Origin: Pseudomonas khorasanensis
Lineage (GTDB): Bacteria; Pseudomonadota; Gammaproteobacteria; Pseudomonadales; Pseudomonadaceae
Length of the DNA: 64,000 nt
Assembly (NCBI RefSeq): GCF_014268505.2
Contig: NZ_JABWQP020000011.1
Coordinates: 62,001-126,000, forward strand
Reading direction: 5' to 3'
The stretch's first letter is position 1, and each line of letters begins with the position of its first letter. Shown here piece by piece: positions 17,294-24,972 of this stretch. The position numbers were made by a program, and so were the translations under genes. A model generated the notes under the pieces. It did not search any database. It was not told the DNA's origin and saw only the letters and a program-made list of their open reading frames with translations.

Positions 17294-17302
17294 GGAGGAA
17301 CC

Positions 17303-18001
17303 ATGTCAGACCATCTGCCCAACCTCGACCCCACCCTGTTCGACGCGACCAAGCCATCGATTGCGGCCGAACACAAACCGCGCATCCTGTTGCTCTACGG
17401 CTCGACCCGTGAGCGCTCTTTCAGCCGTTTGCTGGTAGAGGAGGCTGCCCGCCTGCTCGAACACTTCGGCGCCGAAACCCGCATCTTCAACCCGTCCGGT
17501 CTGCCACTGCCAGACGACGTCCCGGTCGATCACCCAAAGGTCCAGGAGTTGCGCGATCTGGTGATGTGGTCGGAAGGTCAGGTCTGGTGTTCGCCGGAAC
17601 GCCACGGCGCCATGTCCGCCGTGTTCAAGGCGCAGATCGACTGGATCCCGCTGGAACTCGGCGCCGTGCGCCCGACCCAGGGCAAAACGCTGGCGGTAAT
17701 GCAAGTCTGCGGCGGCTCGCAATCGTTCAACGTGGTCAACCAGTTGCGCGTACTCGGGCGCTGGATGCGCATGTTCACCATCCCCAACCAATCCTCGGTG
17801 CCCAAGGCCTACATGGAATTCGACGAGGCGGGGCGCATGAAACCGTCACCGTTTTATGACCGCGTGGTGGATGTGATAGAAGAACTGGTGAAGTTCACCG
17901 TGCTGCTGCGTGGTCAGCAGGCGCATCTGGTTGACCGCTATTCCGAGCGCAAGGAAAGTGCTGAACAGTTGATGGCGCGGGTGAATCAGCGTTCGATTTG
18001 A
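17303..18001 (+). CDS. arsH: ArsH, NADPH-dependent FMN reductase for organoarsenicals
   Basis: The 232-residue flavodoxin-like protein has the FMN phosphate-binding loop LLYGSTRERSFSR (about residues 29-41) and the family stretch WCSPERHGAMSAVFKAQIDW (about 94-113). ArsH uses NADPH to oxidise trivalent organoarsenicals to less toxic pentavalent forms; some members reduce metals or quinones. It starts nine bases after arsC behind AGGAGG, which is strong translational support. It ends the cluster and is followed by a REP. Confidence 0.93.
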   Translation: MSDHLPNLDPTLFDATKPSIAAEHKPRILLLYGSTRERSFSRLLVEEAARLLEHFGAETRIFNPSGLPLPDDVPVDHPKVQELRDLVMWSEGQVWCSPERHGAMSAVFKAQIDWIPLELGAVRPTQGKTLAVMQVCGGSQSFNVVNQLRVLGRWMRMFTIPNQSSVPKAYMEFDEAGRMKPSPFYDRVVDVIEELVKFTVLLRGQQAHLVDRYSERKESAEQLMARVNQRSI

Positions 18002-18030
18002 CGCGCCAAACCGAAGCCAGGCTCAATCCC

Positions 18031-18060
18031 CCTGTGGGAGCGAGCCTGCTCGCGATGACG
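18031..18060. repeat. Single REP element
   Basis: One copy of the core CTGTGGGAGCGAGCCTGCTCGCGATGACG lies just after arsH, without an inverted partner nearby. Confidence 0.8.
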
Positions 18061-18192
18061 TCAGCCCATTCATCGCTACATAAACAGAAAGCATCCAGTC
18101 TGTTTAAAAAGCCATGCCGGACACAGGCGCGCGGCTACAACGCCTTGCGCCATTACCTACGACTACGCCAGAATCCGCCGGCTTGTGCGTCT

Positions 18193-18437
18193 AGGTCGCG
18201 GGTTCTATCGTCTGTCGGTCACTGAAAAGCAGTGATCGGGTTTGGTAGCCCGCCATAACTAGTCGCATCGCGCACCGTTTTGCAGGCCTGTTCAAGGTCT
18301 CTGCTATATGGTGGCCATGCGCAGGACACCTTCGGGTGTGCCGGGTCCTAGTTACCGGTCTACCAACCCGCGTATGGCCGCCACCTTCGTTTGGTAGCGA
18401 ATGTGAAGGCTCCTTTTTCCTAACTAGGAGTTTCACC
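18193..18437 (+). promoter_or_regulatory. Candidate structured leader RNA with mutually exclusive helices
   Basis: The 245 bases before the DUF6124 gene hold several helices. A local hairpin is GGTCACTG/CAGTGATC (18217-18237). A 13-bp stem, GGTGGCCATGCGC (18310-18322) with GCGTATGGCCGCC (18370-18382), has two G-U wobbles as its only irregularities. A UUCG-capped ACACC/GGTGT hairpin lies at 18326-18339. The central strand with CTAGTTA (18348-18354) and CTACCAA (18360-18366) can pair with TTGGTAG (18242-18248) plus TAACTAG (18256-18262), or with the second copies TTGGTAG (18391-18397) plus TAACTAGGA (18421-18429). The second pairing covers the Shine-Dalgarno AGGAG (18426-18430). This suggests a translational switch. 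Confidence 0.6.
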
Positions 18438-18806
18438 ATGTACAAAGTCACGCCCAATCCCCCAACCGACCCCGCATCCCCCTACGAATCAAGCGCCTCG
18501 AAGAAACTCCACGAAGCCGCCGAACGCGCCCTCGATCATTACCTCGATCATTACCTCGGTCCTGCCGACATCCTGGCCAGTACCAACACGCCGGAACCGA
18601 TGTGCCTCGCCAACCCGAAATACAACACTGAATCCCTGCTGGCGAACGCCAGCGAATCCCTCGGCTCGGCCACCACGATGCTCTACGACTTCGCCGCGCT
18701 CCTCGACACCTCACGCCGCAAAACCCTGCTGGGCATCGCCCAGGTCGTCATGCTCGGCGAAATCGCCGTGAATCAGGCACTGGATAACGTCGAAATAGCC
18801 AAATAA
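18438..18806 (+). CDS. DUF6124 (DUF3077-like) small protein
   Basis: This 122-residue protein starts MYKVTPNPPTDPASPYES, the hallmark of a Pseudomonas family of unknown function annotated DUF6124 or DUF3077. Conserved blocks are SKKLHEAAERALDHYL (about 23-38) and a C-terminal helical part (GIAQVVMLGEIAVNQALDNV). There is no signal peptide or membrane helix. AGGAG lies seven bases before ATG 18438. A 12-base direct duplication (GATCATTACCTC, twice at about 18535-18558) repeats DHYL as DHYLDHYL, an apparently recent in-frame insertion. Expression is likely governed by the structured leader. Confidence 0.88.
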   Translation: MYKVTPNPPTDPASPYESSASKKLHEAAERALDHYLDHYLGPADILASTNTPEPMCLANPKYNTESLLANASESLGSATTMLYDFAALLDTSRRKTLLGIAQVVMLGEIAVNQALDNVEIAK

Positions 18807-18945
18807 CCGGCAACGCGACGAGATTAAAACCTCGTCGCAACCCATCGCCCCGCAGTGGCTGGCACACCGCCACGGCTTGCACCACCCGGCCCCGGCTGTC
18901 ACCCTTCGGGCCGTTCTTCAAGGATCAGAACAAGGAAAACAAGGA

Positions 18946-20487
18946 TTGAGTGGCTACGTTCCAAACCCGCCGAAAAACTATCGCTACGAAGAGGCCAAAC
19001 CCGTCGACATACACGCCCAGCGCTGGGCCGAGTATGAGAAGCACGGGAAAGAACCTGCGCGCGAACCTGAGAAAATCGGGATTGCGTTGAGGATTGGAGT
19101 TTTCTTTGATGGCACTGGGAATAATGCGAACAACTCTGCTGCGGGTTTGTTGTGTGGTGCGCAGCACCCGATTGCGCCTGAGGATATTCCGGCTAGTTGT
19201 CAGCCCTATATGAGCGATCCGGATAGCAGTTACGGTAATGACGTAAGCAATGTGAAAAGGCTGAGTGATCTTTATGAGACTCCCCGATCCGCTGAAGGTG
19301 AAGGACTCCGAAAGAAAGCCTTTGGTATGGTTTATGTCGAGGGAATTGGCACCCAATCCGGTGAAGACGACAGCACCTTAGGAGCTGGCACCGGGCGGGG
19401 CGAAACGGGTGTTGCAGGGCGCGTTCAATCTTCGTTTGCCTTAATTGGGCAGCGTATCAAAGAGGTGTTGGAAAAAAATCCAGGCGCTGAGATTACCTCA
19501 TTGATGTTCGACACCTTCGGCTTCAGCCGAGGTGCTGCGGCTGCGCGACATTTCGCAAATGAAATCGTACGAGGCAAACAAGGTTCATTAGGCGAGATAC
19601 TTCGCAGCTATTCTCATGCCTTGAGCTCGAAATTTGTTGACCAATATCAACGCGACATCAACATGGGCTTCATCGGTTTGTTCGATACAGTGCCGTCAAT
19701 TGCTGGCTGGTCGAATTTGGGCAACATCAAAAACTCCATCGCTACAGGTATCAGGCTTTATCTCGACCGGCGTTTTTTCAGCGATGTTGTCCAATTGGTC
19801 GCGCGAGATGAGTGCAGAGGCAACTTCGCCCTTAGTCGCGTAGCTATGGATCATCAGGAAATCGTTCTGCCGGGCGTGCATTCCGATGTTGGTGGTGGCT
19901 ACCTCGCAGAGGCCGAAGAATGCGTGCTCATAAGCCCAATGCAGACTCTTGAGGTGCCCGTCAGTACCGATGTTGCCACTACCTCGATTTATCAAGACGC
20001 GGTAATCGTGAAGAATCAATGGCTAGCCAAAGGCTGGCCTGCTGAAATGCTGGAAATCGTTACGCCTCCAGCGCTCATAATGCCGATTAGTCCGCAGGAT
20101 CGAATGAGCCCACGCGTAAAGCGAATTTATGCCGCAGTGCAGCTCAGGCGACCTGTAAGTGGAATGCTCTCAAAAGTTTATCTTCGGGTAATGCATCAAC
20201 TCGCAAAAGCGAAGGGGGTGCGCTTCGGTGAAATTCCCGAAACCCCAGAGTTTTTGGTGCCCGATGAGCTTAAGGCGTTGTGCGATCGATTCGTTTCTGG
20301 CGACTACAGCACAACGCCTGAGGAGGAACAGATGCTCAAGCTCAATTACATTCATACCTCCGCAAATTGGAACCACCCGCTTGGTCGAAGGGATGGCAGT
20401 GGAGTGAGGGCTGTATACATCAACGCTCCCACAAAAAATGCAATACGAGTGAAACATCCACACGTACCTGACTGGACGCTTTGGTAA
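18946..20487 (+). CDS. Tle1-like (DUF2235) lipase, probable type VI secretion effector
   Basis: The 513-residue protein opens its catalytic domain with IGVFFDGTGNN (about residues 50-60), the DUF2235/Tle1 signature. The alpha/beta-hydrolase nucleophile is Ser194 in GFSRG, the acid probably Asp247 in GLFDTVPS, and the His312 region PGVHSDVGGGY matches the third catalytic motif. Tle1 proteins are phospholipases injected by type VI systems. I chose TTG 18946 (MSGYVPNPPKNY) with AAGGA nine bases upstream; the frame has no ATG there. AT content is higher than neighbours, suggesting acquisition. The next gene overlaps its stop codon, as expected for an effector-immunity pair. Confidence 0.82.
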   Translation: MSGYVPNPPKNYRYEEAKPVDIHAQRWAEYEKHGKEPAREPEKIGIALRIGVFFDGTGNNANNSAAGLLCGAQHPIAPEDIPASCQPYMSDPDSSYGNDVSNVKRLSDLYETPRSAEGEGLRKKAFGMVYVEGIGTQSGEDDSTLGAGTGRGETGVAGRVQSSFALIGQRIKEVLEKNPGAEITSLMFDTFGFSRGAAAARHFANEIVRGKQGSLGEILRSYSHALSSKFVDQYQRDINMGFIGLFDTVPSIAGWSNLGNIKNSIATGIRLYLDRRFFSDVVQLVARDECRGNFALSRVAMDHQEIVLPGVHSDVGGGYLAEAEECVLISPMQTLEVPVSTDVATTSIYQDAVIVKNQWLAKGWPAEMLEIVTPPALIMPISPQDRMSPRVKRIYAAVQLRRPVSGMLSKVYLRVMHQLAKAKGVRFGEIPETPEFLVPDELKALCDRFVSGDYSTTPEEEQMLKLNYIHTSANWNHPLGRRDGSGVRAVYINAPTKNAIRVKHPHVPDWTLW

Positions 20488-21140
20488 TGAAGTTTTTTAT
20501 AGCCCTACTGTGTGTACTCTTGGTGGCGGGTTGTAACGCTGACCCGCTCTCTGCAAAACACGACCCAAGATCTCCATGGTGGGAGCTCGGATTTGTCGAG
20601 CCGGACTATATGAAAGTCTGGGTTGAGGACACTGCGGTAGAAGATATTAAAGGCAAGACATTGCTGCATACCGGCGGGGGATCCGCATCAGGTGGGCAGC
20701 CAGAAGACGGTACCGAATCGGCCCGAGGTTGGGACGGAGTTGGCGCGTCCGCGAAGGCTGTTGTAGGCGCGGATCTTCCCAGGCGGATCTTCGTTCGATG
20801 GCAATCTATTGTTGAACCTCAAACTTATCGTGCTTGGGTAGATATACCGGAAGAAGCGAGACAACTGATGTTGTCTTCAGTGAATCAACGCTGCCCGAAA
20901 TATCCAGACCAAACGGCTACTTACATCTCTTCGGTTTACCTAGGCCTGGCTCCCGGTGGCGTCGTTCAGGTCTGGGTAAGAGACCCATGCCACCATCCTG
21001 TCAAAGTCGCGAGAGCGCAAGCAGAGATCGAACCGCTGGGGCCTAGCCAAGGTAAGAACCAAGGGCGATACGCCTATCCCGTCAGCGAAAAATCCAAACG
21101 GTACATCGAAAAATTCGGCATCCCGTACGGAAGTTGGTAG
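20487..21140 (+). CDS. DUF2931 lipoprotein, probable immunity protein
   Basis: This 217-residue protein has a lipoprotein signal peptide with lipobox LVAGC (Cys16), so it is anchored in the cell envelope. The body matches DUF2931 (PWWELGFVEPDYMKVWVEDT near the N-terminus, GLAPGGVVQVWVRDPC later). DUF2931 lipoproteins commonly follow Tle lipases and block them in the periplasm. Its ATG overlaps the upstream TAA (TAATG), so the genes are translationally coupled. Codon use and lower GC match the effector rather than the flanks. The immunity role is inferred from context. Confidence 0.8.
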   Translation: MKFFIALLCVLLVAGCNADPLSAKHDPRSPWWELGFVEPDYMKVWVEDTAVEDIKGKTLLHTGGGSASGGQPEDGTESARGWDGVGASAKAVVGADLPRRIFVRWQSIVEPQTYRAWVDIPEEARQLMLSSVNQRCPKYPDQTATYISSVYLGLAPGGVVQVWVRDPCHHPVKVARAQAEIEPLGPSQGKNQGRYAYPVSEKSKRYIEKFGIPYGSW

Positions 21141-21259
21141 CCCCTGAAACCGTGAATCGTACATTGTGCGGCCGCGCCCAGTGCCGATGCACGGTTGCCA
21201 ATGCACCGATCGTCTAGCGGATCTTTATACGAATCATCACTAACGCTTCGCGATACTGC

Positions 21260-22363
21260 TCAAACCAGAACTTCGAACGCAGCACCACCCAATAACTCCC
21301 CATTAACCATCACCTGAACCCCATGCCGCCCAGCGAAATGCTTGCGCGTCGTAAAATCCTTGATGACTTGCTTGCGTCGTACCATCTCAACCCCAAACCC
21401 CGCCAACCCCACCGTCTTCAACTTGAAAACCTTCCTCGAAACCCCGCCATTCGCCTTCACGTAGTCAATCGCGTAATCAATCACCAGCCTCTGCTCATGC
21501 GCCACCGTCGACTTCACCCTAAACGACAAAGTAATCGGCTCACCCAGCCTGACCACCGCCGGCTCAATCTTCACATCCAGTAACTCGACTTCAGCCTTCG
21601 CACCCGCCCCAATCACCGTCAGCGCCCGCAGGTCTCCCTGTTTGATCAAGCTGCGCAACGCATGTTTGGCAATCCACGCCGTGTGCCTGTTCTCAAGCGG
21701 CCACTCTTCAACCACATCCAGCACCCACTGCGGATGCACCTTGGTCACGTCATTCAAATGATTCGCTACGGACTTGCGCACGTACAAGCTCTCATCCGCC
21801 TTCAACCGATCCAGTATCCCGGCGGCCAACTGCGGATCCGCCTGCACCGCTTCCAACCGAAACGACCAAGGCAGGCGAGGTCGGCTACCTTCGCTGGCCA
21901 GTCGGCGAACGTGGTGGTTTTCGTCTTCGGCCCAGTCGTGCATCAGTTCCAGCGAGCGTTCGAGGTCGCTGCGCAAAAAGTAGCGGATGGCGAATTCGGA
22001 GGAGCCGAAGGTGGTGAGGTATTTCAGCGTGTCCATTGAGGTGTCGAACGCGTGTGCGCCGTAGCTCGCGACGTAGTGTGGCAGGCACATGCTGACGAAC
22101 CCACTGTTCAGCCGTGGCGCCAGTTCGCGTAATACGCTGAGGGAATCTTCGTAATTCAGCGGCAGCACGGCATGTAAGCTTTCGGCGACGCGGGCCATGC
22201 GTTGCATCACCGACAGTTCGGCCAGTCCATGGTTGGCATGTTTGAGAAACTCTTTGGATTTAAACGCGGGGTACACCGTACTCATCTCATCAGCAATGTG
22301 CTGCAGGCGTTCGGCGTTGAATATTTCCTTTAACGCCGGGGCGGCGGTGTCGGTGGTGCTCAT
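21260..22363 (-). CDS. DNA alkylation repair protein (AlkC-like HEAT-repeat glycosylase)
   Basis: This 367-residue protein is built mostly of paired helices of the ALK/HEAT type (DNHVRRLASEGSRPRLPW-like block near 155-172; ESLYVRKSVANHLNDVTK near 190-207), with a C-terminal beta-rich domain of about 115 residues. That combination is typical of AlkC, which excises N3-alkylated purines. The SEGSRPRLPW motif is conserved in the family. It begins two bases after the GST gene stop, so the two are co-transcribed. The substrate cannot be proven from sequence. Confidence 0.82.
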   Translation of the reverse strand: MSTTDTAAPALKEIFNAERLQHIADEMSTVYPAFKSKEFLKHANHGLAELSVMQRMARVAESLHAVLPLNYEDSLSVLRELAPRLNSGFVSMCLPHYVASYGAHAFDTSMDTLKYLTTFGSSEFAIRYFLRSDLERSLELMHDWAEDENHHVRRLASEGSRPRLPWSFRLEAVQADPQLAAGILDRLKADESLYVRKSVANHLNDVTKVHPQWVLDVVEEWPLENRHTAWIAKHALRSLIKQGDLRALTVIGAGAKAEVELLDVKIEPAVVRLGEPITLSFRVKSTVAHEQRLVIDYAIDYVKANGGVSRKVFKLKTVGLAGFGVEMVRRKQVIKDFTTRKHFAGRHGVQVMVNGELLGGAAFEVLV

Positions 22364-22365
22364 GG

Positions 22366-22971
22366 TCAGTTCATCGGTGTGCTGATGAATGCGTCGGTGC
22401 CTTCTGCGTAGGCGGTGTATCGGGCGATGCGCGGGTAGCGCGCGGCATCGATCTGGTCCGGCACGACGAGTTCGGTGAAGCTCCAGGCGACCGCCAGGCT
22501 GATGCCGTCCTGAGCGAGCGAGCCATCGGCGGGCAAGTCACGATGTTCAAGTTCCTTCTCCAGCGCATCAAACGCGGCGGCCAGTTGGCCCTCAACACGT
22601 TCAACCCAGGGTTGATATTGAATGTCGGCCGGACGCAGGTTGCGTTCGTAATAAAGCTGCACCGCCTTTTCGCAGGCGGCGAGGCTGAGTCCGATCAGGC
22701 GCAGGGCTTGAGCACGTTGGGGCAATTCAGCCGGCAGAAGGCTTTTGCCTGAAGCGGTTTCGAGATAGTCGAGGATCAAGGTCGAGTCCATCAACACGAG
22801 GCCGTCGTCGAGGACAAGCGTCGGCGCTTTTACCACCGGGTTTAACTGCTGGAATCGCTCGAAGTGACGGAACACCGAGACCGACTCGTGTTCCAGGTCG
22901 ATACCTAAGCGTTTGGCGGAGATTGCCACGCGGCGCACGTAAGGGGAGTCGAGCATGCCGATCAGTTTCAT
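22366..22971 (-). CDS. Glutathione S-transferase family protein
   Basis: The 201-residue protein has an N-terminal thioredoxin-like GST domain (MKLIGMLDSPYVRRVAIS, then VVKAPTLVLDDG containing the cis-Pro and MDSTLILDYLE containing the glutathione-contacting Asp-Ser) and a helical C-terminal domain. ATG 22971 has AAGGA nine bases upstream. It lies between the RpiR regulator and the alkC-like gene in one direction; joint action in handling electrophiles or alkylation damage is plausible but not shown. Confidence 0.88.
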   Translation of the reverse strand: MKLIGMLDSPYVRRVAISAKRLGIDLEHESVSVFRHFERFQQLNPVVKAPTLVLDDGLVLMDSTLILDYLETASGKSLLPAELPQRAQALRLIGLSLAACEKAVQLYYERNLRPADIQYQPWVERVEGQLAAAFDALEKELEHRDLPADGSLAQDGISLAVAWSFTELVVPDQIDAARYPRIARYTAYAEGTDAFISTPMN

Positions 22972-23032
22972 GACGCGTTCCTTCAAGTCGAACCGCTGGG
23001 AAGACATAACCTAGCCGAGCCCGAAGCAATTG

Positions 23033-23941
23033 TCAGTCGCCAAACCCGGCCTGCTCGTGAATCTCATCAACGTTCAACCCCAGCCGATACGCCACAGCCA
23101 CGAACAGCGCCTGACACAAGCACAGCGTTGCGCTCAGCGAACGAAACGCCAGCGCGCTGCCTTCATTGACCAGCAGCACGCTATTGGCGAGTTTTGCCAG
23201 CGGTGAGAGAGGGCTGTCGGTGATGATCAGGGCATTGGCGTTTTGCTGCCGGGCGAAGCGCAGGCAATGCTCGGTTTCCTTCGCGTAGGGCACGAAACTG
23301 ACGGCAATGACCAGATCGTTCGCGCGCACGCTACGCATTTGCTCGCGATAGCTGCCGCCGATGCCGGAAACGAGGTGAATGCGTTTCTGGGTGTGCTGCA
23401 GGTTGTAGACGAGGTAGTCGGCCACGGCGAAAGAGCGGCGTACGCCCACCACATAGATGTCGTCGGCATCGACGATAAGGTCGACGGCTGTTTCAAACGC
23501 AGCTTCGTCGAGTTCGCGGCTCAGACATTCAATGCCCGATAGCGTTGCGTCGATGCACTCGCGGGCGAGGTCGCCGCTGTTGGCAGTGTGCGACTTGTTG
23601 GCGATCAGGCTGCGGACCCGCTGCTGGTAGTTCTGCACGGGCGTGGCTTTGTGCGTCCAGGCCTGGCGAAACAGCGCCTGCATTTCGCTGAAGCCGCTGA
23701 AACCGAAGCGCTGGGAGAAACGCACGATGGCTGACGGATGCACCTCGCACTCGCGGGCGATGTCGCTGATGCGATCAACCATGATCCGATCGCTTTGCTG
23801 GGTAATGTAACTGGCGATGCGTTTGAGCTGGCGTGGCAGGGCGTCGTATTCGTCGGTGATCAGTTGCAGCAGGCGCTCGGCATTGCTCGGTGGGCCGGCA
23901 AGTGCATCCTCGTCGGTGGCCGGCAGATCGGGGCGGGGCAT
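23033..23941 (-). CDS. RpiR/MurR-family regulator (HTH plus SIS domain)
   Basis: This 302-residue regulator has an N-terminal HTH_6 domain (about 20-100; ISDIARECEVHPSAIVRFSQRFGFSGFSEMQ) and a SIS sugar-phosphate-binding domain (about 135-275; DDIYVVGVRRSFAVADYLVYNL). ATG 23941 has GAAGGATG upstream. RpiR regulators sense phosphosugars, but no sugar gene is adjacent. The next genes in the same direction, GST and AlkC-like, begin 61 bases downstream and may be co-transcribed. Confidence 0.88.
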   Translation of the reverse strand: MPRPDLPATDEDALAGPPSNAERLLQLITDEYDALPRQLKRIASYITQQSDRIMVDRISDIARECEVHPSAIVRFSQRFGFSGFSEMQALFRQAWTHKATPVQNYQQRVRSLIANKSHTANSGDLARECIDATLSGIECLSRELDEAAFETAVDLIVDADDIYVVGVRRSFAVADYLVYNLQHTQKRIHLVSGIGGSYREQMRSVRANDLVIAVSFVPYAKETEHCLRFARQQNANALIITDSPLSPLAKLANSVLLVNEGSALAFRSLSATLCLCQALFVAVAYRLGLNVDEIHEQAGFGD

Positions 23942-24345
23942 AGGGCATCCTTCAGGCGGATTGATCACGCGTTGGGCCTGATAATAGTGGGGCTGCGTGG
24001 GGTCTGCTGTGCTGAAACGATGCACCGCGTGAATAAAGATTTCACCGGGCGGCGCATTGCCGTCAGCCGTTTGTCTTCTATATACAGCCGCTCGACTGAA
24101 TTTCTTGCTATAAACGCACTCCGATTGCCGTGTGAAGCCTGTGTCAGAGCAGTTTCCTGGTCCTGTCGGACAAATTCCCTGTATTTACAGTTGCTGAGGC
24201 CTTGATCGGGCCTTAGACTGCCGCCCCTCGTAAATTGAGTGCCGGGTGGCGTTTGCAATAAAACGATGCCTTTTCGACGACCCCACACGGTTCGCCGAAA
24301 CGCTCCCTTATTCGCCTTAATGCACGTTTTTTTATAGAGATATCA
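23942..24345. other. Divergent intergenic region (RpiR regulator / DksA-like)
   Basis: About 400 bases hold the promoters of two divergent genes. AT-rich TTTTTTTATAGAGATATCA immediately precedes the DksA-like start. I see no REP, no clear repeat and no convincing open frame. No Zur-like dyad, which would be expected if the DksA paralogue were zinc-regulated, was recognised. Confidence 0.5.
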
Positions 24346-24750
24346 ATGACAAAGGACAAGTTGCTGGCCATGCCGGCAGATGACTACATGAATGCAGAGC
24401 AACACGCTTTCTTCACTGAGCTGTTGCAGAACATGAAAGTCGAAACCCACGAGCGCATTGAGCAAAATCGTATCGCTATCGAAAGCCTGGACACTCCGGC
24501 TGACCCGGCGGACGCGGCTTCGGTTGAAGAAGAGCGCACCTGGCTGGTCAACGCGATCGATCGCGACCAGCGCATGCTGCCGCAACTGGAACAAGCCCTT
24601 GAGCGTATCAAGGACGACAGCTTCGGCTGGTGCGACGACAGCGGCGAGGCCATTGGCCTGAAGCGCCTGCTGATCAGCCCGACCACCAAGTACTGCATCG
24701 AAGCTCAAGAACGTCACGAGCAAATCGACAAGCACCAGCGTCAGGCCTGA
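24346..24750 (+). CDS. DksA/TraR-family RNA polymerase-binding protein with incomplete zinc finger (DksA2-like)
   Basis: The 134-residue DksA-like protein has a coiled-coil arm (about 20-92, with the acidic DTPADPADAAS tip region near 49-59) and a C-terminal globular domain. Canonical DksA has four zinc cysteines. Here the first Cys of each pair remains (Cys96, Cys117) and the second is Ser99 or Ala120. That is the DksA2 pattern in Pseudomonas, which works without zinc and substitutes for DksA in zinc starvation. It should act with ppGpp at the polymerase secondary channel. It is monocistronic. Confidence 0.85.
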   Translation: MTKDKLLAMPADDYMNAEQHAFFTELLQNMKVETHERIEQNRIAIESLDTPADPADAASVEEERTWLVNAIDRDQRMLPQLEQALERIKDDSFGWCDDSGEAIGLKRLLISPTTKYCIEAQERHEQIDKHQRQA

Positions 24751-24758
24751 TTTCGCAC

Positions 24759-24782
24759 GGCAGCCCACGCCTGTGGGCTGCC
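24759..24782 (+). terminator. Hairpin after the DksA-like gene
   Basis: GGCAGCCCAC and GTGGGCTGCC form a perfect 10-bp stem with a four-base loop nine bases after the stop codon. The usual T tract is weak, so it may work together with the following repeat. Confidence 0.6.
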
Positions 24783-24786
24783 TGGA

Positions 24787-24841
24787 AAAGATCGCAGCCT
24801 TCGGTAGCTCCTGCAGGGAGTGACTGAAGGCTGCGATCTTT
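24787..24841. repeat. Inverted repeat hairpin (AAAGATCGCAGCCTTC family)
   Basis: AAAGATCGCAGCCTTC (24787-24802) and its perfect complement (24826-24841) flank 23 bases and end in T-rich sequence. The same word occurs as a half element at 8311-8340, marking a second dispersed repeat family. Confidence 0.8.
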
Positions 24842-24972
24842 GTTTTTGCTCGTCTGCGATATTTCCCCGCCGTTCCATTGACCTGCCACAGACCCCACGA
24901 CTAACGGACCATGGATAATGGCGTTGTAGTGGCGTTTAATGCAGTCACAACAATGAGAACAAACGTGGGGTG

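Noticed and set aside
18193..18437. Reading the DUF6124 leader as coding sequence or as a tRNA-like element
   Set aside because: The open frame across it has no start signal, and the helices do not form a cloverleaf; paired words and the covered ribosome site explain it better.
24759..24841. Hairpins after the DksA-like gene as a small RNA gene
   Set aside because: One is positioned as a terminator and the other belongs to a dispersed repeat family; no promoter is visible between them.
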